Source of the DNA: Tubulanus polymorphus
Lineage: Eukaryota > Nemertea > Palaeonemertea > Tubulaniformes > Tubulanidae
Assembly: GCF_964204645.1 (NCBI RefSeq)
Contig: NC_134025.1
Span: forward strand, 24,088,001-24,148,000
Length of the DNA stretch: 60,000 nucleotides
Direction: 5' to 3'
In this document: positions 41,601 to 53,600 of the stretch, piece by piece
Numbering within the stretch: position 1 is the stretch's first letter
Layout: every line of letters starts with the position of its first letter
Position numbers and translations under genes: made by a program
The notes under the pieces: generated by a model
Databases searched by the model: none
Told to the model about the DNA's origin: nothing
Seen by the model: the letters and a program-made list of their open reading frames with translations, nothing else

Positions 41601-44600
41601 AATCATTCAACTCGGAGTAATCATCTAATGATTACTCCAAGATTGCAGGAAGATGACATTTTCATAGAGATGATTGTAAATGATGACATTGTCCAAAGTA
41701 TAAGATCTTTTTGTCTTCAAGCGGTTGTTGAAAGTCTCTTTCTTTTTTTGCTGTTCACGTTGCCCCATTACTTAACGCAATCACCTGAAAGTCCGAATTC
41801 TGTGTTCATTAACAGCAAGTTACAGCTGATATTGACATAAACAACGCAGCGAAAGCTGGACGCTGGTCATCATATCAGCATTAGGTATACCCCATTAGCC
41901 GTAGCCGCACAATTCATCACTGCTAAATACGCATTTATATTCCCAAGCCGTTACTCTGTTAACATTATTTGTCCGTTTGATTTAAAGTAAGCGATATATG
42001 GGTGACGTACAGGTAGCTGGTAACACACACAAGTCACAACGAATCACCAATAATGTATAACACGCCAATGATGGCTTATGTTGAAACTGGGTATTTTCAG
42101 ATAAGATAAGATGAAAAAAACATCAGCACCTGATGGAGGAAGAGTTTGACTTACTATTTAGTATGCCCACGTGCTAGTTTCCTCCCAAGCAGCAGAGACT
42201 ATTTCTTATACATTCACTTCCACCACTTGTCAAAATATCTCGAAGCAAAAACAGTAAACATGATATGTTGGGAAGCATGATAATGCTAGAACATGATTAG
42301 AGTCGGGTGGAAAACTGAAAATGTTCAGCTCCAGTTTATAACTTAAGCTTTTACATGCATGATAATGATGAGGATATTTCTGATAAATTCAAGGAGCATA
42401 TGTAGTGTTTTTACTATATCACAGGTACACGTAGCATAACCTTGGAGGTTCAGAACAGCTTCCCTTAATGAATGATTGATCATCCGTTTGTGGCATGTGC
42501 GTATGTGTTCATTCCCAATTCCTGATAATGAAATCTTCGAGGAGGTCCCGTAGTTTTTTACATGAATTACCAGTTATAAAGATTTACAAAAAAAAATTTA
42601 AAACCACCCTGTTAGGGAAGTAAGAGCATAGATGCACCTTATATCTATACGCGATAAATGTTGCTGCCTAATCATGCAAAGAGTCAGGGGCGGATCTAGG
42701 ATATCTTCAAAGGGGGTTTGCAGAAAAAAAGGGCAACTATACTTAGCCAGCGCTGTGCTGAAGGTGTGAAGCCTGTAGAGAGGTCTGGTAGCCCTCTCCC
42801 ACAAAATCTATAGACTTATTTTATTGACTTTTCAGGGCATCTGAGAACTTCATTCTACATTATGACAACAGTAAAAAACAATAATGTATTTATGGAATTG
42901 TATTGACAAATATTGGGGCCAGAAAAAAGGGCGCATGGAAAATTTTAGGGAGGAGCAGAAAACCCTAGGCCTATATCGACGAAAAGCCATCACGGCAACT
43001 GCATTGACCACGAATTTTTCATACTAGAAGTAACAGCTCAAGATGATGAGGAAACCGCGAATCTAAATATGAAAAACCATCATATTACGCAGTTAATTGA
43101 AATAACTAACCAGAAAATTGCTTACTGGGCGCGATTATTGATAGATTAGGAAGGTTTTATAACGTATTCATAAGTCCATATATGTAAACAGCTGAAAATG
43201 AATAGACTGACAGCATTGAAAATTATGTCGACACGACTAGGTCCACTTAGTTTACAAAATCGAATTACGATGGTCGGTTAGACCGGGGTACGGGATACGA
43301 GGCACGTGGAATCGAATGAATACGACTTAGAAATGGAAACAATAACTGTTTTCAGTGGAAAACTGACGTCGATCAATTTATAACCGTCTGACGTAGATCT
43401 AATTACGGATTCTGATTAATCTTCGCCGATTAATTACAGGCATCACCGAGACCGCGGTGGCAATTATACCGTGCAGGAAATTAAGAAAGTCGGTGCAAGA
43501 TTTACGGTTAGAACGCACGTTCGCAGTACGCATGTTTGCTTCAAGTATGAGTAAGATAATTAAGAGTCATATTGAAATACACGATATTTGGAATAGAACC
43601 GCCATCAGAATAGAGTTTTTGGTTCACACCACCCGTTCACACGGGTACCAAATGGGCCCATGCCTGTAGTGTTTGACCCGGGCCAAATTTGGCCATACCA
43701 AAAACGTTGAACCAGGCCCCTGCTACGTACATTCACTATGGGTCAAATCATAGCACGTGAATACTTACTGTGTCTAGAAGTGATTCACTTCACTTAGTTT
43801 AGCATTGAGTGAGGAGTTTATGCGTCAACGCGCTAATTAGATACGGGCAAAATTTTGGGTCTGATCTGGGCCAAATCACCAAATGCGCGATTGTGGCTTA
43901 CTTTTACTCCATTTGGAGAGGTAGTTTCAGCTCTAGAAATGACCAGAAATGTGTCTGCCTTGTGCCCAGAGTAAACACAACCTGCAGTGGGTAAGATCTC
44001 AACTGATCCTTAAGTTCTCAGTTTGGTCTTTAATTCCGACTTTGAACCAAAATCTAGTACGATGTACAACACACAATATGCACATTGAACTTTATCAGAA
44101 CTTTATCCGGCTATGTTATCTGATAATCTAATGATAGGATAGTGAGTGGCGAGTTTGATAAAACACATGTTCGAATAAAGAACAAAAAAAAAAACAACAA
44201 CTGATACTGTGTCTTTAAAAGTATATTGAAAAACAACGCCTAATCAATGTGCACTTGAAAATAGTAATGACGACAGATGTATCGATGTTTGTATGTTTTA
44301 GGCGTATCTACGAAATCATCACCAAGGTCTCCGATGTCATTAACACTTGTCACAATTCGATTGTGCGACTCGTTCAAATTGCGCCGAACACAAATATGGC
44401 TTCTTTATGCGATAATAAATTAGATTTGTCGTGTACCGTGGTGCATGACAGAGAATCTAACATCGCTGAATCCTTACACGGGTTTCACACCTAATTACTA
44501 TTTCGAAATTCAAAAACGGACTTTTCAGATGTTCGTCACAGATTTCATCGAAGACCTGATGAGTTTCGGTTGGATGGCGCTAAAAAATCGCAGAAAATGC

Positions 44601-47600
44601 AAAATGCGATAGATTGCAATTTTCCACGTGTTGTACAGGAAACTTATACTACATTTTCAGCTGAAAGCATCCTTAAATTCCAATGTGTTAGTGGTACCAA
44701 GTGATGCAGTATTTTCAGCAGTCGTCTTTGGCAGGAAGAATTTCACATTTTTGATTACGAATAAAGCTTCCTATTTCTAGAATTCTTAGATATGAGGTAT
44801 TTTCGAAGCTTAATTGGCTTACGAGGTGTTTGCTAATATTTCACGCTTTAATTGGCATTTTACAGCAAATTTCATAGTGAATCCATAGTAACAACAAGCA
44901 CAATCCATAGTAAAAACAAGCACAATGACAAATTATCAAGAAATCATTAGAGAAGGAAGGATAATTGAGTAGAGGGCCAGTGCAGTTGAACAAATCTTCT
45001 CGTACAGGAGGAAATACACACAAGAAATGCTATCCACGTTCTTCAACAAGAATAAACTGCAACGGCAGAAATGTTCATTGATGACCAACGAACAAGAGAA
45101 ATCTATTTCTCTGTGTAAACAATTTACCTGCTCTATACCTCCAGTTTGTTTAGTAGGTTTTAATCGTAAGAAGCCGAAGTAACAGGTTCTACGTTGTTCA
45201 TTATGATGTTCCTATTGTAAACAAAATGAAGCAATTTTGAGTGGATGCAGACGTTACTAAAATACGAAAATTCACCTCTCGATAAAAGGTAAGATGTTTT
45301 TACACATCAGGATGTCATAACATCCCTGCAGCCAGTGCTTGAAGAAATTACCATCGACCTTATCGAAGGAGGTATATGTTATTACAAGAAACAGTTTAGA
45401 GAGGCGGACATCTTGATAAATGAACAGCTCACAGTCGGACTAATCTCTTTCATCTGTTTCGAAGAGTTTCAGGTTTACGATAACGTCGTTTGAAAGAGCA
45501 CGTTTCAACTTTCGCTAGTTCTCTCCATACAGCCCTCCTTCCAAAAAGACTTACGCACCGATGAAAGAATTTCGCAGTTTATAGATGAGCGTGTAGAAAA
45601 CTAAATGACCGCTCCTTGAGTCTTCTAAGAAAGTTAGGGTTCGTCGTGTTTCTGCTCTCACCACCAGAACGGCTTCCAGTTCCTCATGAACGCTTCCAGC
45701 CCAGGTTTTTACAGGTGGAATTGCGATCGTGTTGTTATATATGCATTTTTTCAGTGTAAAAAATTAACCACAGGCTTAGACAAACAAAACACGCTGGCGA
45801 GGAATAATAACCCAATATTGAAACGCACTCCACAACTCTAACAGCTGCATGGTGTTCACTAAGTGCAGTTCGAAAATTCGAGAACTCATCATTTTCAAGC
45901 GGTATTCAAGACTTGAAAGATTTTGGACCATAAAATCATATCTGCTTGACAGCTTCTTCATAGATCGCATTCATTGACCTCTTTACTCTCGTCCTGTATG
46001 ACAACGTATAAGAACTATGATGAAGATCTAAAAGGAAGCAGTTTAATTAACAACGCGTACATATGCTTCCTGAAGCACTCGAAGACTCATAATACGATCA
46101 GATCGCGTGAAAGTCAAGAGCCACGCGCCGAGAATAAGATTTCGCTCGATTATCCGACCGAGAGCTCTGGCTTACCTGGCACAAACGGAATTCTCCGACG
46201 GCTCATTTATGCAGTAGTTGAAATCGCAATCGATACATTCTGATAGCGATGTCGGCTTCCGTATGTCGTAAGCTGTTCCCGCAACGTTGGCGATTTCACC
46301 TGAAAACGGAAGCAAATGATTTATACTCGATCGAACGCAAATGATCTTCAACGCGAAACGATGCTCTTTTACGTGTCGATAAAGCATGATTTTGACAAGA
46401 ATGTGATTCGGTAATGCGCATAAATAACGAACAGAATGGCGAAGTAATAATGAATGAATGCAAACGATACTTCGAGAAGTAAATGGCCGGGAAAAGAAAA
46501 TAATTTGCTCCGCGTATGGGCCTCAAAAACATTTAGTAGGAGATATATCATCGTTCATTTATTACCTAAGATTTCAAATAAAATGTAAGCATCGGGGCAG
46601 ACATGATGGATCAATAACTGAATGTATCTCGAACTAGCTTAAGTTTCTGGGGCACATAAAATTTGTTATTTCTAATTTCAATGCGATGATGTGACATTAA
46701 CCATCAAATCCATCATACCATACGGGTAAATCACCCCATCAACAGTCAAAAGCTGTGACACGCGAAAGCTACATCAAGCGCAAGCAAAAGACATCAACTA
46801 TGGGAGCCTAATGTTCGCTTAGACTGAAAATGTACATTATCCACCGAGGAATCTGACGAACAACTGAGAGACTACAATAATGAGATTATCAACGCATTTC
46901 AATGGCGCTGCTAATGTTTTAGTGCTTAAAAGAACGAGCAAACTGTGTAAAAGTGGGTATCCTCCCAGGATAGTCTGAGGCAATGCATATAATTTGATAA
47001 AATTCACAATATTGCATGGTCTTACATACGTATGTTCATAGTCATGTACATGATATAATCTGGGAATGGTTGAGTTTTAGTGTTGCTGGTTGATGGTTGT
47101 ATTAGTGAGAGAGCTAGCAACATAGTTATTACCCAATCGCAAACAAAAGGTTTGGCTAGCTAATTCATTATGCTTTTGGGTCTTGATGAAGAAAATCCTT
47201 GTTATGTCTAGAGACTGTGTAGCCCCTAAAAATGAGGGATTGGGGGTTTCAATTACCTCATGCACCAATAAGAATGAAACTTATAGAATGCTAAAACATA
47301 AGTTACCAAACATCATTCCATCAAAACTGACCAAAAATTCCAGCGGAAGGCCTTTTCAAGCGCCCCTAAAAAGTATCCATGGGGCCTTATCTTACCCCAT
47401 AAACTATAAGGCCATAATTTTTCGAAAAGATAACTCATAAGTATATAGTACAGAAAAATAGCATAATTGAACAAATTTTCAGGTTTCAAAATTATCTCAG
47501 CTACCCCCAAAGATTTCCCTCAATTCGATTATTTTATGTTACATGTAGGTGCAATGCTAATAGTTTTTACAGGTTTTTCTATAGAGATTTGATGACAAGC

Positions 47601-50600
47601 AACAATTTCATTCGGAATTTGTTATCAAATCCATCTATTCGGTATATAATCGCATTCACTTCTAATCTTCATCTGAAAAGAAAACCTCACAGAAGCTTAG
47701 ATTTGTAATATTGTCATGTGGCACTTGTCATCATAATCCTAATCATATTTTTTGTTGCCTAGGTGACACATTCGGACGAATTTCAAGTCCCGTTACTCGA
47801 GCGGATGTGCTGTCAACTTCTCTGAGAAATCCAAGAAACTTTAATCATTTTCCAATTTCATTTTCGTTGCAGTCAATTTCTTAAGTGGTCTAAAAATCGA
47901 ATTCTCTTCCACCAGGTATGACGGACTGACAAGATAGATCGTGTTACAGTCATAGTTTGCGATTAAAGAGGGTTGATAAAAAAATGTGAATTTTTGTCGC
48001 CCAGAAAGTTGTGAAAATTGTATAAACGCGAGACTCAGAAAAATCTCGTCTCCAAATACTACGATATCACTGGTGTTTAAGTAGTAATACGAATACAAAA
48101 ACACCCACAGGCACTGCAGTGGTTCAGATGTGACTCAAATGACAGTGTGAAAATGATGCCTACCATATAAACGTATTCATCAGACACCCTGTTAGGCAAA
48201 TATTATGATCATAAAATGGTCTGGAGCAACCGCGATTTTTCAGCAAAGACTTATAGATCTTGGGAGAATGGTGAGATATTAGAAAAAGCCTCTCTTTAGA
48301 GTCGATATGAAGTCGCAAGCATATTCAACTTCTTCAAATAGGCTGCAAACTCATAAACAGCCAATCTGATGTTGGAAGATATCCTAAGTCGTATAAGAAG
48401 CAAATATTCATGAATTGAAGAGGAATGTTCGTTGGAGGGATTTTTCCTCTATGACATCTTATCACGTTATACAAAAAAAATGATGTAGTAGTGTATTTCC
48501 TTTTGATTAGCGTAAATCGTAATTGGTGAGCCCTGCGGTAAAATGAAACGATGCGGAAATAAGAAACGAGAAAGATTTCTTAGAGCTTCTTTAACTTGAG
48601 CGTTAGTCATGGGAATAAACGCACGAGATTGAGAAGTAATCTTACCTCGTATACAACATTATCGCTATGCCACTGGGAATTAACCTTAATATGAGCGGGG
48701 TCATTCTTATATGACCGGGCTGATTTTTGGCTGATTTATTTCTGGAATGGGATGAGAGTCTCATTGACTTGAGCCGCAATTAAACTGAACTCAGTGACGG
48801 ATCCAGTGGGGTGTCTGTGGGGGTCCGGACAACCTCCCCCTAAAATTTTGAGGTCCCATAAAAATTCCATCCTGAAAGCAAGATCAAAATTAAGGTTGTA
48901 TACCTGAAAAATTATGTTATGGTAATTGGCCGTTTTGATATTAAAGAAGATTAAAAAAATCATTGCGTATGTTAGCAACAACAAAATTGCGGTGAAGCTA
49001 TTAGAAAAAGACCCTTAATTTCTTAATTGCAGACCCCCTTTTTTACCCCGGATCCGCCCAGGCATGGAACTAAAATTATTTTGATGAAATTTCAAAAACC
49101 AACAATGTAACAACGAAATTCAAGATATCCACGTGATGCTGCTACAAGATGTATTTATCTCGATCAAAAAGTAGTAGGCTAATAGACAAGAGTGAAAATA
49201 ACCAATTCCATTAGCAGATGGATGAATTTCCATCAAATCGACAGTAATGTGTTGGTGTTCATCATGACCTGTGCCATTTTACGACGGCTACTCAACCATC
49301 GAGCAAAAACCTTTTACAGACATAAACTGCCCGATATATCAATTAACATCTCTTGGGCCTCAGTCGCAGATGATCATCCAATTAACTGGTGCCGCATTGC
49401 GACCAGTTTTATTCATTGCAAAACAGTGTCATCAATATTACAACGCACAACAGAATATCTATCATTTGCCGGCAGATGCGCCGATGGACCGCGCGGTCAC
49501 ATCTCGAGCAGAAAATTAACCCGTGCCTGTAACTTTGAAGCTTAAATGATGGGAATTCGAGAAACGCACGCGCATCAAAAGATGATCAGAGAAAATCGAT
49601 CGTAAGTTAACCGATGCCGAATCCGCGGCAAGAATGATGAGAATTTCAAGCGCCCAGACAATCTCTATCCGGATGATTTTGAATCTGTTCGTGTAACTGT
49701 GTTTCCATGCACGCAAAATTTTGATAGGATTTCTTTTCATCCACTGTGTACAATAAAATGATGACTGCAGATGATTAAGGGTCGATTTGTGGAAAATGAA
49801 AGAAAGAACGTCTTCGAATGCGGCTATCTAGAATTAGGAAACGTGATAAGAAAAATATCTTCCGACTACATTTTTGAAGATGAAAAATGTCCCTATGGCT
49901 CTGGAATAAGGGCGAACATTTGATCATGATAGTCGATTGCATGAGATTTTAATTAGATACAGAACTAGGGAACTAGTTTCCGCACTGAAGGAGGCACTTA
50001 CCACTGGGGACATCATCTTCATCTTTTGGCAAGAATTTATCAGCCGCAATCGAGATGATGTGATCATCAATTCTATGTGTGCCCTAAAGATAGGATACAT
50101 TTTTGACATTTCAGGAGAAATAATGCATTCACTAATTGCCATAAATACTTTCGAAAATTTCACAGGCATAATCATAGAATTTATGGTAATTTTCCGACGA
50201 GATAATTTCTAAATGAGTTAAAAGTTGCAGCACATTGTCAGACCGATTTCATCAACTCATCAACAACAATTAATTCAATCTATCTCTATACTCATGGGTG
50301 CACAATATACTGGTTGTTTCGTGGTTACCAGCGGTCGAAAAAAGGTGCATTTTTTGCCAGGGTAGAAATAGTCGACCGAATATCAACTACATTCACTGAA
50401 GACGTTCAGTTACGTCAAATCCACATATCTTACATACGTGACAGAATAATTACCTGTCCGGCTAAATTGAAATAACTGTGATTAGTTAGATTAATAGGAG
50501 TAGCCTTCGTGGATGTAGCCTTGTAGTCGAGAATAATTTCGCTATCTTCGGTAAACCGATACTGCGCGACGACCTTAACCGCGCCGGGGTAGCCTTCCTC

Positions 50601-53600
50601 GCCATCGACACTAGTGTACTCCAACTTCAGAGTATCCTCGCCAGTGATCTCTGCATCCCACACTTTCTGTAAATAACATGAACCCATTGAATAAAGACGT
50701 AGGTTTTTCATAAAATTTACTGCTGGTTATTAAAAATTTGCCTAATAAGCATTTGAGTGCAAATCAATTGTTTATACTGTGATATTCAATTAAATATCAT
50801 AATCAAGAAGAATGATAGGCACTGTGATTTGGACGGCGCTGAACCTATTTTACTACCGGTATAACATAGGTCTATACTGTCTAAAACTTTTTGCTTTTTA
50901 ATGACATTATTTCGAATTTTAATTGTCAACTTCATGTTTAATGCACTGAAACAAGAGAGTGTGATTAATTTGATGCTATTCAATCAGCATCACGTGTTTC
51001 AAACTACTGAAGTACGTAACTATAGAACCACAGAATGAAATACGAATTCATATCTATCTTCGGCTGATCACATTTCATCAATAATCGAGTATATTTTGTA
51101 GCGTTTAAATTCACTACACCATCTGTTTCCATAAAATACTACAGTGACGCTCGTTTCTGTGATCATATAGACAAAATCATGGTAACTCTTCTATTCTAGG
51201 AAAATAATTAGCAGTATCAAGCTCTTTTCCCAACCTAAATAATGGAAAAAATTATCCATCGGATACGACTCTAGGTCCTATAGTATACCGGTATATCAAA
51301 TATTTTCATTCATTGCAAAAAAGATTAGATTTTATTGAAATAATAATAGTGTCGTCTAGTTCTTAGTTTACAAGTGATATATATTGCTATATCTTTATCA
51401 TTATTATATACCGGTAATAAATACAATCAATAGTTCGATATTGGGCCTTTCTTTCCATTTTGACTACGGGAAAATAATACCGATCTACAATACGCGCAAA
51501 TCATCACGCATTATTATTCTGACATATACTATCAATGCTTTGTGCGAGCTTTTCTCTACAAAAGAAGCGCATATTTTTCAATATCATATTAGAACAGCTG
51601 ATACATGTACATCTTTTATCGCGTGTTTACCGCGACGATCATGAAAAATGATCGGGTATCGGCTGTCGTTGTCAACGTTAAACGAAAATCGGCGTCGATC
51701 GTCGCAGCTGACTGGGGAAGAGCCGCGCGCGCGCCTCTGTGGGACGGAATCGTTCGACACATAATTACACCTGTCCCGATCGATACGCCGCGCATACACG
51801 CTACTCACAGCGAAGCCTTGTAACCGGATAGTTAATTCCGGATTATCATCACCTGATGAGCGCAAAATATAACTCGAGCAAACACTTATGAATACGCCAT
51901 TCATTACAACGAACGAGATCGAACATACAAGCAGCTCTCTGTACGCGTCAGTTCCGTCGTCGTTTGACAATAACATTTAACAGACATATACATAAAATAC
52001 ATTAGGCCTATATCATCTCAGAAACTTGTATATGATGAACTGAAGTTATTATTTATGGTTTTACAGGTGACCGGAATTACAAAACACATGGACCATCAAG
52101 TCACAACGTACACATACAGTCTTCAACCACCAACTACACCGGTCACTATGGAATCTAATCCAACAACATCCGAAGTCGTACTAATGGAACAAAACACTCA
52201 AACACAGGTAGGCCTCCTCACATATCTATCATATTTATATAATATTCCATTTCGACATTTCTCTTAATTTCTAACAGATAAATTCATGCTAACAAAGAAT
52301 TTCTAATACCAATGGTTAAAATGGAGTTTAGAAAGAATTTCAAAAAAATGTCCACGTTACCAAAGTTTGGACTACGTTTGAACCTGCAAGTATCGTTGAA
52401 CTAAGATTTTGCTGAATACAGACTTGAAGAAGAGATATTTCAAAATGAATAGAAGCAGTTTTTTTTTACGTTCAAGCGTGTGTGACTCATTTTTAACGAC
52501 GCAAAGTGAAAAAGTGTCTGACTTTCTGTAATACGCAGCAGAAAAATAAGTACCAGGTGCAAACCCTGAATATAATCAGCGGCTATAGTCAACCCTATCT
52601 AAGCTAAAACCTGACTAAATATGAATCAAACATCTGAAACTTCAAAGATGTGAAAACACATACCAGTATAGTGCTTATAAATAAGCACAAAGGTGATGCG
52701 CTTTCTTCTTTATCCTTCTTAGAGATAGATGTACATGTATATGAGCTGATTAATTTTCTATTGTTTGACAGGATTAGATCTAATCACGCTAACAGCATGA
52801 AAGTGAATCAAATATGAAATAGGCTCGGGTATGAATAGATGGATGAATTAGATTGTCAATACTAGAAAGCCAGATTTCAGTGACTTGAGAAATTTTAATT
52901 TCATTATCTTAATTGAAAAATCCAAGTGACTGTAAATACTAAATCAAATTTCATGCATGCATGTATATGGTTCGTGTACAATGAAATTCTAAACTTATAG
53001 CGATGAAATACCTCTTCTATTCCCATACATGAGTATATTCTCTTTTTTAAAAAAAAAGAAGATAGAATTACCTCGAGAAAGAAAGAGGATTCTTCGGATA
53101 TAAGTCAACGTTAACCCAAAGTTTTATCGTTAAAGGGTTAATACAGTAGCAAAATAATATCCCGTTATCAGCAAATGCGAGCTTAACACAATGCTTACTT
53201 TATCGAATCCCTTGAGGCCACCGTGTATATGATTCGGTCCGTTGTTCACGACCAGTTCATAGTCGACGCCATCAAGACTGAACTTCCCCTTGTGTATACG
53301 GTTGCATACACGACCGATCAAAGCTCCGATGTAGGGAGGGTTAACTTCGTAATCTAAAAAGTGACGAAGATTGAAACTGAACGAACGAAAGCCGACAGTC
53401 GAGAATATTAATCGTTTCGAAAGAACAGTCGAACATTTTTTTTTCAACAATGCGTATGTTTAATGTATGTTACTGGTATTCTTATCCTATCAACTGTAAT
53501 AAAATGACAGGAGGAATTTGACGAATATTAGGCTAAAAAAATTGATACCTTGTTTCTCATTTCTGCTGAGCTTAAAAGTTGACCAGGCTGGCCGCATATC

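Larger units (their letters stand above)
23014..46175. other. GALM: GALM intron 6 (23.2 kb)
   Basis: Far larger than the other introns. Holds three of four copies of the ~295-bp MITE family, all or most of the hAT-like, Tigger-like and CCCTGA elements listed separately, CpG-rich blocks near 27.3-27.5 and 28.6-28.9 kb, and a TAATTA-rich block near 35.3-35.66 kb. No exon of another gene is convincingly present; the longest open frames (167 and 171 codons) show no family motif. Confidence 0.7.

Noticed and set aside
48661-48735. Minus-strand exon-like interval ending in GAG|GTAAGA
   Set aside because: Open in one frame and flanked by plausible splice sites, but it does not match GALM and would break the exon 5 to exon 6 join.
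48736-48800. Minus-strand peptide with V-N-E-T-L-I-P, similar to the V-D-E-T-L-I-P of other GALM proteins
   Set aside because: No donor follows and it runs out of a hAT-like repeat. The true exon for this part is at 50002-50083, which fits in phase and sequence.
49192-49545. Two overlapping + strand frames (117 and 82 codons)
   Set aside because: Considered as retroelement remnants; no reverse transcriptase, protease or integrase motif is visible.
51584-51976. 130-codon minus-strand frame
   Set aside because: Lies in CpG-rich sequence between GALM exons 3 and 4, but does not fit GALM phase or sequence; exon 3 joins exon 4 cleanly without it.
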